From Candidatus Haliotispira prima (GTDB lineage Bacteria > Spirochaetota > Spirochaetia > SP-2023): a DNA stretch of 64,000 nt. The position numbers and the translations under genes are program-made. Position 1 is the first letter of the stretch. Every line of letters starts with the position of its first letter. The stretch is taken from assembly GCA_029867005.1 (NCBI GenBank), contig CP123443.1:682001-746000 (forward strand). The letters run 5' to 3'. The notes under the pieces are model-generated. The model did no database searches. It was given only the letters and a program-made list of their open reading frames with translations, and was not told the origin of the DNA. Below are positions 8,199-17,905 of this stretch, one piece after another.

Positions 8199-8634
8199 GA
8201 TACCTTACGCTGTCATTTTCCAAGTGTTTTCAAGTGTTTTTACGTTCTCGTGTCTTTGGTGTCTCTGTGTTCTCGGATCTTGGTGTTTTCGGGTTTTTGT
8301 ATCTTTGTCCGTTCTTTCGGGAGCCGGCTCCCGAAAGAACGGACAGGAGGTGAGAATCCGGAATTTTTATCACGGTTCGTCCCGTCTTATTTTCGGCAGA
8401 CTCGGCAGTTTGCCGAAAATTTCTGCTTGCCGCAATTCTTATGGGATGTAATCCCGGCTGTCCGCCGAGACTTTCAAAATATTCCCAAAATATTCTCGGA
8501 AGGCTTTGCCGATATTTCTCTACATTCCGGATATTAGGTCTGTCAGTACTGGATGTCCACCCGGCATTCGGCATAGAGATATGCAGACGTGCCGACATGC
8601 GAAAATGGAGAAATGCGGATAGGTCGTTCCAAAC
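8199..8634. other. Intergenic region upstream of nifJ
   Basis: About 430 bases between divergent genes with no convincing reading frame. It has a run of GT-rich degenerate repeats (about 8220-8300), a 40-bp perfect palindrome (8306-8345), and an imperfect hairpin with 10-base arms at 8389-8398 and 8411-8420. Confidence 0.5.
8306..8345. repeat. 40-bp perfect palindrome
   Basis: The two 20-base halves are exact reverse complements with no spacer (axis between 8325 and 8326). It has no T-run on the plus side. It could be a cruciform-forming site, a transcript end for an unannotated RNA, or a protein-binding site. Confidence 0.7.
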
Positions 8635-8663
8635 TGGACAGGAATAATTATTCCTGCTAGATT
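8635..8663 (+). promoter_or_regulatory. Candidate nifJ promoter with palindromic operator in the spacer
   Basis: A -35-like TGGACA (8635-8640) and a -10-like TAGATT (8658-8663) are exactly 17 bases apart. The 16-base perfect palindrome AGGAATAATTATTCCT (8640-8655) fills the spacer. This is the layout of a promoter blocked or modulated by a dimeric regulator. The regulator is not identified. Confidence 0.5.
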
Positions 8664-8762
8664 GTGGCGGCAAGATGGACTAAGTTTCTTTATCTACAAT
8701 GTTTAATCTGGTTTTATAAACACAGATATCTGCTGAAACTTGCGGAACGCCGGAGGAATATT

Positions 8763-11700
8763 ATGAGCCCAGATCACGTTGACAATAAGACCGACAAAGC
8801 CGAGCAAGGGGATGAGCAAAGGCATGAAAAAGGGCATGAAAAAGGGTCTGTGTCCCCGCTGCCGTCTTCGTCTTCCGACCCTTCTTTTCGGATGGTGGAC
8901 GGAAACTATGCGGCATCTTATATCGCCTATGCACTGAGTGAAGTGGCGGCCATTTACCCGATCACGCCGGCTTCGCCGATGGGTGAAAATGCAGACGAGT
9001 GGGCCGCTCACGGCGAACACAATATCTTTGGACAAAGTGTCGAGGTCATCGAAATGCAGTCGGAAGCCGGTGCCGCCGGCACCGTCCACGGTGCCTTGTG
9101 CGCCGGTGCCCTGTGCAGCACTTTTACAGCTTCTCAGGGCCTGCTGCTGATGCTGCCCGACATGCACAAGATCGCCGGAGAAATGCTGCCGACTGTCTTT
9201 CATGTGGCCTCCCGTTCCATCGCCAGCCATTCGCTGTCCATCTTTGGTGACCATTCGGACGTGATGAGTGCCCGCAATACCGGCTTTGCCATGCTCAATG
9301 CGGCCAACCCGCAGGAAGTACTGGATATGGCCTTGGTCAGTCACCTGGCCAGCCTTCGGTCTTCCGTGCCCTTCCTGCATTTTTTTGACGGGTTCCGCAC
9401 CTCTCACGAAATCCGGAAGATTCAGTGGGTTGAAAAGGACGCTATTCGGGAACATTTTCAGACCCATTATTTTGAGTATTTGCAACGTTTTCGCAACCGC
9501 GCTTTGCGGCCCGAAAATGCCGAAATCCGTATTGCTGCCCAGAACCCGGACGTGTTCTTTCAGGCTAGCGAGCGCAGAAACCCGCACTATGACGAATTGC
9601 CCCGGCTGGTGCAGCAGTGTATGGACGAGGTCGCTGAATTGACGGGCCGCCACTATCAGCTGTTTGAGTATTTCGGTGCCGATGATGCCGAATCCGTGGT
9701 AGTGGCCATTGGTTCGGCTTGCGACACGCTGCGCCGGACTTGCAGCTACCTGCAAGAGCAGGGCCGCAAAGTCGGGGTGCTGCAAGTGCGTTTTTATCGG
9801 CCTTTCGACGTGTCGGCCTTTATGGCTGCCCTGCCGCAGAGTTGCCGCAGTATTGCCGTACTGGACCGCAGCAAAGAGGCCGGGAGCATCGGCGAGCCGC
9901 TGTACCTGGACGTGCTGAGTGCGTTGCATCGCGGGTGTTCGGACGCCCGCGCGCCCGTCCGGGTCATTGGGGGGCGTTACGGTTTGTCCTCCAAAGAGTT
10001 TGTTCCGGCCCACGCCGTGGCTGTATTTGACCATTTGGCCGGCGGTGGGGAACACAATTTTAGCGTTGGCATCGTGGATGATGTCAGCCATCGCTCTTTG
10101 GAAGTGACAGAAGAAATTGACCTGACTCCGGAGGGCACGACCAGTTGTCTGTTCTGGGGCTTGGGCTCGGATGGCACTGTGGGGGCCAACAAGAATTCGG
10201 TCAAGATTATTGGTGAGCACACCGGGCTCAAGGCCCAAGCCTATTTTGTCTATGACTCGCGCAAAGCCTTCGGCCTGACGGTCTCCCACTTGCGTTTTGG
10301 CGAGCAGGATCTGCTGATGCCTTACGAGATTTATCATGCGGACTTTGTGGCCTGTCACCATCCCAGCTACCCGCAGCGTCATGAATTGCTGACTCCGCTG
10401 AAGCCCGGAGCGATATTTTTGTTGAACACCGGCCTAAGCCCGGAGGATGCGTTTTACTCGCTGCGGGAGAGTGACCAAGAGATTATTTTGCAGCGCAATA
10501 TCGCTTTTTATGTGATCGATGCCTCACACTTGGCTTTGGAGCTGGGCATCAAAGGCCGCATTAACACCATCATGCAGGCGGCCTTTTTCCATCTGTCCGG
10601 CGTGCTGCCGCCGGAAGAGGCGGTTGACCTGATTAAACGGAGCATCTCGGAGACTTACGGGGTAAAGGGCCGGCACATTGTGGAGAACAATTGGAAGGCC
10701 GTGGATTCTGCCGTAGCGGCCTTGAAGTTGTTGGACAGGGACCGGCTTTCCGGCCTGCGGCCGGATGCCGAACGACAACGCCGGCTGCGGGAAAGCCAGG
10801 CGGCTCCCGCACATCCCTTGCTGAGCAAGGGCCCGGGCTTTGCCCGGGATGTGGTCCGGCCTGTTTTGGGTTTCCGGGGCAACGAAATTCCCGTGTCCGC
10901 GCTGAGCGCGGACGGCACTATGCCTCAAGGCACGGCGCGGCTGGAAAAGCGGCGCATGGCCCTGGAAGTACCGCGCTGGCTGCCGGAAAATTGCATCCAG
11001 TGCAACCTGTGTGTGATGACCTGCCCGCATTCTGTTATACGGACCAAGCAAATTGCCCCGGTCAAACTGGAAAGTAAGCCGGAGAGTTTTGATACGATTC
11101 GCTCCAACACGATCAATGGCCGGGATTTGGAATTCCGCATCCAGATTTTTGTCGATGACTGTACCGGCTGTGGGGTGTGTATTGATGTGTGTCCGGCCAA
11201 GGCCAAGGCCTTGGAATACTCGCCGATCGAGAAAGAGATTGATTCCGGCGAGGTGCAAAACTATCAGTTTTTTGACAAGTTGCCGGAAGATGTGTTGGAC
11301 GGCACCAAGCTCAGTACACCGAAGGGCATCAGCTTTAAAAAGCCGTATTTTGAATTCCACAGTGCCTGCGCCGGCTGCGGCGAAACGCCGTACTACAACT
11401 TGGTGACCAAGTTGTATGGCTCGCGGATGATTGTGGCCAACGCCACGGGTTGTTCTTCGATTTATGCCGGCACCTATCCGACTACGCCTTTTGTCAGGGA
11501 CAGCAAGGGCAGGGGTGTGGCTTGGGGCAATTCGCTGTTTGAGGACAATGCCGAATACGCCTTGGGTATGCGGCTGGCGGTGGACCGCAAGCGTGAGCAG
11601 TTGCGCCGCATTGGCGAGGAGCTGCTGCAAGTGCCGCAGATTGCCGCACAGTCAGAATTTGTCCGGCTGTTGAGGGAGGCCATTGACTGTTTTGAGGATA

Positions 11701-12476
11701 TCAGCGAGGAGTCTTTTGAGCGGCAGGTGGAGCTGAAGAAGCATGCGAAGCGGTTGTCGAAAGACAGCGATATCGGCCCGGGTGTTGTGCGGTCCCTGTT
11801 GTTGGAGTTGGACAGCTTGGGGGATTATTTTGTCGATAAAAGTGTCTGGGCCATTGGCGGGGACGGCTGGGCCTACGATATCGGTTTTGGTGGGTTGGAC
11901 CATGTGTTGTCGTTGCCGCACAACGTCAACGTGTTGGTGTTGGATACGGAAGTGTATTCCAATACCGGCGGGCAGTCTTCCAAGGCCACTCCGGCGGGTT
12001 CTGTTGCCAAATTTTCCCAGAGCGGTAAGCGCAACGGCAAAAAGAATCTGGCAATGATGATGATGAATTACGGCCATGTTTACGTGGCCACGGTTTCGAT
12101 GGGGGCCAATCGGGCTCAGGTTATCCGGGCCTTTACGGAAGCGGAAGCGTATCCGGGGCCTTCGTTGATTCTGGCCTATTCGCCGTGTATCGCTCACGGT
12201 ATCGACATGATGAAGATGCAGCAGCAGGAGAAGCTGGCGACCGAGACCGGCTATTTTCCTTTATTTCGCTACAACCCGCTGAGCCCGAAGGGCGAGCGTT
12301 TGTCCGTTGACAGCCGCCTGACGAAGAAGGACGTGACGGAGTTTCTCAAAACAGAGCGGCGTTACGCGAATTTGTTGCGCAGTATGCCGGAGTTGGCCGA
12401 AGAGTTATTTGAACAGCAGCAGCAGCAGGTGGTGGAGACTTTGGAGCAATTGGAGCATTTGAAGGGTGTTTTGTAG
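8763..12476 (+). CDS. nifJ: Pyruvate:ferredoxin (flavodoxin) oxidoreductase, single chain
   Basis: About 1237 residues, the expected size of homodimeric PFOR, which converts pyruvate and CoA to acetyl-CoA and CO2 with electrons going to ferredoxin or flavodoxin. In order: domain I with AAIYPITPASPMGE, the HSLSIFGDHSDVM segment, domain II, a ferredoxin domain with CIQCNLCVMTCPH and CTGCGVCIDVCP (two 4Fe-4S clusters), the proximal-cluster CAGCGETPY segment, and the thiamine diphosphate site GGDGWAYDIGFGG with SNTGGQSSKATP. I start at the ATG at 8763 because CGGAGGA lies 6 bases upstream; the in-frame extension to 8664 has no such site. The protein has an unusual charged, Glu/Lys-rich 40-residue N-terminal tail before MVDGNYAASY. 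It points to anaerobic or fermentative energy metabolism. Confidence 0.96.
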   Translation: MSPDHVDNKTDKAEQGDEQRHEKGHEKGSVSPLPSSSSDPSFRMVDGNYAASYIAYALSEVAAIYPITPASPMGENADEWAAHGEHNIFGQSVEVIEMQSEAGAAGTVHGALCAGALCSTFTASQGLLLMLPDMHKIAGEMLPTVFHVASRSIASHSLSIFGDHSDVMSARNTGFAMLNAANPQEVLDMALVSHLASLRSSVPFLHFFDGFRTSHEIRKIQWVEKDAIREHFQTHYFEYLQRFRNRALRPENAEIRIAAQNPDVFFQASERRNPHYDELPRLVQQCMDEVAELTGRHYQLFEYFGADDAESVVVAIGSACDTLRRTCSYLQEQGRKVGVLQVRFYRPFDVSAFMAALPQSCRSIAVLDRSKEAGSIGEPLYLDVLSALHRGCSDARAPVRVIGGRYGLSSKEFVPAHAVAVFDHLAGGGEHNFSVGIVDDVSHRSLEVTEEIDLTPEGTTSCLFWGLGSDGTVGANKNSVKIIGEHTGLKAQAYFVYDSRKAFGLTVSHLRFGEQDLLMPYEIYHADFVACHHPSYPQRHELLTPLKPGAIFLLNTGLSPEDAFYSLRESDQEIILQRNIAFYVIDASHLALELGIKGRINTIMQAAFFHLSGVLPPEEAVDLIKRSISETYGVKGRHIVENNWKAVDSAVAALKLLDRDRLSGLRPDAERQRRLRESQAAPAHPLLSKGPGFARDVVRPVLGFRGNEIPVSALSADGTMPQGTARLEKRRMALEVPRWLPENCIQCNLCVMTCPHSVIRTKQIAPVKLESKPESFDTIRSNTINGRDLEFRIQIFVDDCTGCGVCIDVCPAKAKALEYSPIEKEIDSGEVQNYQFFDKLPEDVLDGTKLSTPKGISFKKPYFEFHSACAGCGETPYYNLVTKLYGSRMIVANATGCSSIYAGTYPTTPFVRDSKGRGVAWGNSLFEDNAEYALGMRLAVDRKREQLRRIGEELLQVPQIAAQSEFVRLLREAIDCFEDISEESFERQVELKKHAKRLSKDSDIGPGVVRSLLLELDSLGDYFVDKSVWAIGGDGWAYDIGFGGLDHVLSLPHNVNVLVLDTEVYSNTGGQSSKATPAGSVAKFSQSGKRNGKKNLAMMMMNYGHVYVATVSMGANRAQVIRAFTEAEAYPGPSLILAYSPCIAHGIDMMKMQQQEKLATETGYFPLFRYNPLSPKGERLSVDSRLTKKDVTEFLKTERRYANLLRSMPELAEELFEQQQQQVVETLEQLEHLKGVL

Positions 12477-12480
12477 CAGG

Positions 12481-12540
12481 AACGTTTTGTAAGAAGAGCG
12501 TTTTGTAAGAAGAACGTTTTGTAAGAAGAACGTTTTGTCA
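12481..12540. repeat. Tandem 16-mer repeat after nifJ
   Basis: About 3.75 copies of AACGTTTTGTAAGAAG (12481-12496, 12497-12512 with one change, 12513-12528, and a partial copy from 12529). It begins 5 bases after the nifJ stop. Confidence 0.8.
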
Positions 12541-12651
12541 TTTGTCATTGCGGTGTCTCCGGCAGTTTTCTGCTCTTGTTTTGGGCAGACTGTCGGACAC
12601 CTCTTGCCTTTTTCTTCTTTTGCCCTCTTTCGCTTGTGTCCATGGCCCCAC

Positions 12652-12680
12652 TTGCCCAATATACAAAACGAATATATAAT
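12652..12680 (+). promoter_or_regulatory. Promoter of lipoprotein copy 1
   Basis: TTGCCC (12652-12657), 17-base spacer, perfect TATAAT (12675-12680). The same arrangement and spacing recurs before all twelve lipoprotein copies. Start codon lies 35 bases after the -10. Confidence 0.75.
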
Positions 12681-12714
12681 AGGCCAAGATTACGCTATTC
12701 GGAGGCATTTCCCC

Positions 12715-13823
12715 ATGAAACATAAGAAAACACCATTGACTGGCAAGCTGGTAAACGGTACAATATCCAATATCCAATATCCAATATCCAATATCACACT
12801 ACTTTAGAAAACAGGCATTTACTTCATTCCCCTACAAACCGTCCTAAACCTTTTTATTCATTTCCCCTTTGTCTTTTACCCTTCCTTTTTCTGTCTGTTC
12901 TCGGTGTAACCTGGCTTGGCTGTGCTCCGCTGCCGGACACCGATGACCCGCCTGCGGCTGAGCCACCGGCTGCTACAAGCCTAAATACTTCCATGGCTTG
13001 GGTCTCCATGCGGGAAGGGCTGGTACAGTTTGACAATGGCACTGAAGGGGCAAGAACAATTGGGGTTATTGTCAGCAGAGACACAGCAGCTCCGGCCTAT
13101 GACAGCGTCAAGGACTTGCCGGGCTTTTACACCCGAACAACCAAAGCGGATGGCACAGCCAGAACGGTTTATCTTTCCATGACCGATGAAATGACCACTG
13201 CTAAGTTTAATGCAAATGTAACGGTTTCTGTTGACGGGGCAGCTATGGGTTTTGTCAGTGCGATTACGTCTGCACCGGAGATTTTACACCCGAATACCAA
13301 GTATTACGCTCATTTTTATGAAATCACGGACACTACCGGTACAGCCATAGAAAAACTGGCATTTACGACCGAAAATTTCCCGACTGCTTTCCCGACAAGC
13401 AGAGGCACATACAGCAATATTTTCGATCAAATAATGACGGCCGCCAGCCCCTCTCCGGCGATTGAGTACAAGTCTTCCGAAACTTATTTAGTTCCGCTAA
13501 GAATGCATTACTTACATAATGCCGGTGGACCGTATAGTATTATTGATAATACCATAGATTACGAGTGGTCAGAAGCCTTCAAACTGACCCGCCCTTTTGG
13601 AAATATCATCCGTCCGGCAACAAATTTATTCTATGATTTATACAATATCACACCCTCAGGGCCTGGTACAAATGTAGCACTTTGGGATGGGCTGGTGAAA
13701 TTTGTATTTAATCGAAATGGTTCTCTCGAACAATCCGGTACAGCATTTAAAATGAACCATAGCTTCGGAGGAGATCCTTTTGTGTTTTTTGACAAAATGA
13801 AGATGGTATTGGTAACGGAGTAG
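12715..13823 (+). CDS. Phase-variable lipoprotein, copy 1 (family A), out of frame here
   Basis: GGAGG and an ATG at 12715 open a frame that enters a (CCAATAT)4 array and stops at TAG 12805. The lipoprotein frame is offset by one base. It is open from before the array through a Leu/Phe-rich segment, a lipobox ending WLGC (Cys codon 12921-12923) and a PLPDTDDPP linker to the stop at 13823, but has no ATG, GTG or TTG before the Cys. One extra repeat unit would join the two frames, giving a signal region of 71 residues, long for a lipoprotein. The body (about 300 residues) starts with a fibronectin-III-like half (motif ILHPNTKYYAHFY, ending FTTENFP), then a C-terminal half that differs most between copies. 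Function unknown; an exported surface antigen or adhesin is inferred. Confidence 0.8.
12767..12794 (+). repeat. (CCAATAT)4 phase switch, copy 1
   Basis: Four perfect heptamers preceded by a one-mismatch unit ACAATAT (12760-12766). Located between codon 15 of the ATG frame and the signal-peptide region. Predicted ON state: 5 units. Confidence 0.85.
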
Positions 13824-13909
13824 GGCTATTCGCCGCTACTTTTGTCTCGCTGGTTGGGGCAGAGGCTCCTTCCAAGGGAGGGGGCAAGAGGTGGGTTTAA
13901 GAGGCCCTC

Positions 13910-13938
13910 TTGCCCAATATAGAAAACGAATATATAAT
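13910..13938 (+). promoter_or_regulatory. Promoter of lipoprotein copy 2
   Basis: TTGCCC (13910-13915), 17-base spacer, TATAAT (13933-13938). Confidence 0.72.
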
Positions 13939-13972
13939 AGGCCAAGATTATGCTATTCGGAGGTATTTCCCT

Positions 13973-15081
13973 ATGAAACATGAGAAAACACTATTGACCG
14001 GTGACCGGCCAAACGGTACAATATCCAATATCCAATATCCAATATCCAATATCACACTACTTTAGAAAATAGGCATTTACTTCGTTCCCCTCCAAACCGT
14101 CCTAAACCTTTTTATTCATTTCCCCTTTGTCTTTTACCCTTTTTTTTTCTGTCTGTTCTCGGTGTAATCTGGCTCGGCTGTGCCCCGCTGCCGGACACCG
14201 GTGACCCGCCTGCGGCTGAGCCACCGGCTGCTACAAGCCTAAATACTTCCATGGCTTGGGTCTCCATGCGGGAAGGGCTGGTACAGTTTGCCAATGGCAC
14301 TGAAGGGGCAAGAACAATTGGGGTTATTGTCAGCAGAGACACAACAGCTCCGGTCTACGACAGCGTCAAGGATTTGCCGGGCTTTTACACCCGAACAACC
14401 AAAGCGGATGGAACAGCCAGAACCGCCTACCTTTCGATGACGGATGAAATGACCACCGCTAAGTTTAATGCAAATGTAACGGTTTCTGTTGACGGGGGAG
14501 CTACGGGTTTTGTCAGTGCGATTACGTCTGCACCGGAGATTTTACACCCGAACACTCAATATTATGCTCATTTCTACGAAATCACGGACACTACCGGCAC
14601 AGCCATAGAAAAACTGGAATTTACGACCGAAAATTTCCCGACTGCTTTCCCGACAAGCAGAGGCACATACAGCAATATTTTCGATCAAATAATGACGGCC
14701 GCCAGCCCCTCTCCGGCGATTGAGTACAAGTCTTCCGAAACTTATTTAGTTCCGCTAAGAGTGCATTACTTACATACTGCCGGTGGACCGTATGCTGTTA
14801 ATGATGGTGCAAGAACATATCTGTTTTCAGAAGCCTCTCTGCTTATGCGCCCTTTTGGAAATACTGCCCCGACAAATTTATTCTATGATTTATACAATAT
14901 CGCACCTTCAGGACCCGGCACAAGCGTAGCACTTTGGGATGGGATGATAAAATATCCATTTACTAGAATAGTGAATTCAGATGGCAGTCTCACTGGTACA
15001 CGATTTATAATGAACTTTAGCTTCGGAGGAGATCCTTTTGAGTTTTTTAACAAAGTGAAGATGGTATTGATAACGGAGTAG
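13973..15081 (+). CDS. Phase-variable lipoprotein, copy 2 (family A), out of frame here
   Basis: ATG at 13973 after GGAGG; the Cys codon of the WLGC lipobox is at 14179-14181 in the frame one base away. The first two thirds of the body are almost identical to copy 1 (MAWVSMREGLVQF through SSETYLVPLR). From about base 14760 the two diverge in two patches, around YLHTAGGPY and after ALWDGM, separated by conserved blocks (LFYDLYNI, SGPGT, FSFGGDPF). This mosaic pattern is typical of paralogues that exchange segments or are under immune selection. The copy ends VLITE at the stop 15081. Confidence 0.8.
14025..14052 (+). repeat. (CCAATAT)4 phase switch, copy 2
   Basis: Four perfect heptamers, preceded by ACAATAT. 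The ATG frame stops at TAG 14063-14065. Predicted ON state: 5 units. Confidence 0.85.
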
Positions 15082-15162
15082 AGCTACTCTCGACTACTTT
15101 TGTTCTGCTGTTACCTAAATTTCTGCCCCTCCCGTTTGCAGAGGGGTGGTCTAAGGGGCCCC

Positions 15163-15191
15163 TTGCCCAATTCCCTAAACGAATATATAAT
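15163..15191 (+). promoter_or_regulatory. Promoter of lipoprotein copy 3
   Basis: TTGCCC (15163-15168), 17-base spacer, TATAAT (15186-15191). Confidence 0.72.
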
Positions 15192-15225
15192 AGGCCAAGA
15201 TTACGCTATTCGGAGGCATTTTCCC

Positions 15226-16304
15226 ATGGAACATCAAAAAACACTATTGACCGGTGACCGGCCAAACAGTACAATATCCAATATCCAATATCCAATATCC
15301 AATATCACACTACTTTAGAAAACAGGCATTTACTTCGTTCCCCTGTAAACCGTCCTAAACCTTTTTATTCACTTCCCTTTCGTCTTTTACCTTTCCTTTT
15401 TCTGTCCGTTCTCGGTCTGTCTCTGCTTGCCTGCGCTCCGCTGCCGGACACTGGTAAACCGCCTGCGACTGAGCCACCTGCTGCTGCGAGCCTAAACGCT
15501 TCCATGGCTTGGGTTTCCATGCGGGAGGGCTTGGTACAATTCGATAATGGTACCCAAGGGATAAAAACCATTGGTGTTGTGGTCAGCAAAGATGCCACAG
15601 CTCCCGCCTATGCCGACGTGAAAGACCTGCCGGGGTTCTACACCAGAACAACCAAAGCGGACGGAACAGCCAGAACCGCCTACCTTTCGATGACGGATGA
15701 AATGACCACCGCTAAGTTTAATGCAAATGTAACAGTTTCTGTTGACGGGGGAGCTACGGGTTTTGTGAGTGCGATTATGTCCGCACCGGAGATTTTACAC
15801 CCGAACACTCAATATTACGCTCATTTTTATGAAATTACAGACACTACCGGCACAGCTATAGAAAAACTGGAATTTACGACGGAGGATTTCCCAAGCAGCT
15901 ATCCCACCACAAGAGAAACCTATAGTAGCTTCTATGATCAAATATCTGCCGGCAGCACATCTCCGGATATAGAGTATAAAGTTTCTGAAAACTATTTAAT
16001 TCCGGCCAGATTACATTACTTTCTTACAGGAGGAGGACCCTATGTTTTTAGGATAGAATTATTAACACCAAGAGAATTGCCGGAAGCCTCGATAAATATG
16101 CGTCCTTTGGGGACCGCTGTCCCGCCCCATTTAATTTATGATTTATATAATATTACGACCTCAGGTCCCGGTACAAGTGTAACTCTTTGGGATGGGATGA
16201 TAAAAGCAAGTTTAAGTAGTAAGATAATTAAAACTGAGGCTGTCCTTGGAGGAGAGAATTTTATCTTTTTGAACAGTAAGAAAGCTGTGTTGGTAACGGA
16301 GTAG
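15226..16304 (+). CDS. Phase-variable lipoprotein, copy 3 (family A), out of frame here
   Basis: ATG at 15226; lipobox Cys (LLAC) codon at 15432-15434. The N-terminal half keeps the family A core, with IKTIGVVVSKDATAPAY in place of the copy 1 sequence and the same LHPNTQYYAHFYEITDTTGTAIEKL block. The C-terminal half (from about SYPTTRETYSSFYDQI) belongs to a second subtype shared with copy 4 rather than copies 1 and 2, including a YLIPAR.HYF segment. The frame ends with VLVTE at 16304, followed by a GC-rich hairpin at 16347-16370. Confidence 0.8.
15278..15305 (+). repeat. (CCAATAT)4 phase switch, copy 3
   Basis: Four perfect heptamers preceded by ACAATAT; the ATG frame ends at TAG 15316-15318. 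Predicted ON state: 5 units. Confidence 0.85.
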
Positions 16305-16346
16305 GGTTATTCTCGGCTACTTTTGTTCTGCTGTTATCTAAATTTC

Positions 16347-16370
16347 TGCCCCTCCGCTTGCGGAGGGGCA
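16347..16370. terminator. Hairpin after lipoprotein copy 3
   Basis: Eleven-base arms TGCCCCTCCGC / GCGGAGGGGCA around TT. GC-rich but without a T-run, so possibly an mRNA 3' stabiliser. A decayed version is at about 15121-15146 after copy 2. Confidence 0.45.
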
Positions 16371-16423
16371 GAGGCTCTTTCCAAGGGGTGGCAGGGGTGG
16401 CAGGGGTGGTCTAAAGGCACCTC

Positions 16424-16452
16424 TTGCCCAATATACAAAACGAATATATAAT
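16424..16452 (+). promoter_or_regulatory. Promoter of lipoprotein copy 4
   Basis: TTGCCC (16424-16429), 17-base spacer, TATAAT (16447-16452). Confidence 0.72.
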
Positions 16453-16486
16453 AGGCCAAAATTACGCTATTTGGAGGCATTTCCCC

Positions 16487-17793
16487 ATGAAACATAAAAT
16501 AACACTATTGACCGGTGACCGGCCAAACGGTACAATATCCAATATCCAATATCCAATATCCAATATCACACTACTTTAGAAAATAGGCATTTACTTAATC
16601 TCCCTGCAAACTGTCCTAAACCTTTTTATTCATTTCCAGTTAGTCTTTTATCCTTCCTTTTTCTGTCCGTTCTCGGTCTGTCTCTGCTCGCCTGTGTTCC
16701 GCTGCCGGACACCGATGACCCGCCTGCTACTGTAACCTTCACCCTCACTTTCAATTCTCAAGGCGGCACAGAGGTGACTCCGCAAACAATCGCAAGCGGA
16801 GAAAAATCGGAAAAGCCCACAGACCCCGCCAAAGCCGGTTTTGTTTTTGGCGGATGGCACAAAGAACAAACTTTGACCACCCTTTTCAACTTTACTCAGG
16901 AGACGATTACCGGAAACCTGACCCTGTATGCCAAGTGGGAAAAATTCACACTAAACACCTCTATGGCCTGGGTTTCCATGCGGGAAGGCTTGGTGCAATT
17001 CGACAACGGCACCCCCAATGATACCCCCAATGATACCCAAAGACTAAAAACCATTGGCGTTATTGTCAGCAAAGATGCCACAGCACCCGCCTATGCCGGC
17101 GTGAAAGACCTGCCGGGTTTTTACACCCGAGAAACCAAAGCGGACGGAACACCCCGAACCGTCTATCTTTCGATGACCGATAAAATGACCTCCGCCAAGT
17201 TTAATGCGGGTATAACGGTGTCTGTTGACGGAGGTGCTACAGGCTTTGTCAGTGCTGTTGCCGCCGCTCCGGAACTGCTGCACCCGAACACCGGCTATTA
17301 TGCTCATTTCTATGACATAGCAGGCACGACAGGCACAGCTATAGAAAAACTGGCGTTTACCACAGAGAATTTTCCCGCCAGCTACCCCACCACGAGAGGA
17401 ACATACAGTAGTTTTTATAGCCAAGTTACGGCCGGCAGTACTTCCCCCGGTATGGAGTACAAGGCTTCCGAAAACTATTTAATCCCGGCAAGGTTTTATT
17501 ACTTTTTGACAACCGGAGGAGACTATCTTTGGAGACTCTCATCTAATCCCTCACTCCGAATGTCAGAGCCCACTACAAATACCCGCCCTTTGGGAAATAT
17601 TTTGGGAAATAATCGAATTTTAATCTATGACTTATACAATATTGCAGTCTCAGGACCGGGCACAAGTATAAGTCTTTGGGATGCAATGATAAAAACTACT
17701 GATTTAAGCTTTCCTATTTCTATAGACCATCAATTTGGGGCGCAAGAATTTAATTTTTTTACCAACAACAAGGCAGTATTGGTAAGCGAGTAG
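16487..17793 (+). CDS. Phase-variable lipoprotein, copy 4 (family A with InlB-type repeat), out of frame here
   Basis: ATG at 16487; lipobox Cys (LLAC) codon at 16693-16695. Between the PLPDTDDPP linker and the family A core it carries an extra domain of about 70 residues: FTLTFNSQGGTEV, then FVFGGWHKEQ and LTLYAKWEKF, the signature of the Listeria-Bacteroides (InlB B / Flg_new) repeat. The same domain type occurs twice in the giant lipoprotein at 19388. The core also has a short in-frame duplication (NDTPNDT, 17016-17033) near its start. The C-terminal half is of the copy 3 subtype with its own variable patches. It ends VLVSE at 17793. Confidence 0.8.
16539..16566 (+). repeat. (CCAATAT)4 phase switch, copy 4
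   Basis: Four perfect heptamers preceded by ACAATAT. Predicted ON state: 5 units. Confidence 0.85.
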
Positions 17794-17842
17794 GCGAAAA
17801 GCCTCCCTCAAATTCCTTTAAATAAAGGGGCGAGGGTGCCCC

Positions 17843-17871
17843 TTGCCCAATATCCTAAACGAATATATAAT
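17843..17871 (+). promoter_or_regulatory. Promoter of lipoprotein copy 5
   Basis: TTGCCC (17843-17848), 17-base spacer, TATAAT (17866-17871). Confidence 0.72.
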
Positions 17872-17905
17872 AGGCCAAGATTACGCTATTCGGAGGCATT
17901 TCCCC

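Noticed and set aside
7377..8537. A 386-codon plus-strand frame across the ROK kinase
   Set aside because: Antisense shadow; the minus-strand protein has all ROK motifs.
8703..10382. A 559-codon minus-strand frame inside nifJ
   Set aside because: Antisense to a highly conserved enzyme; its product has no family features.
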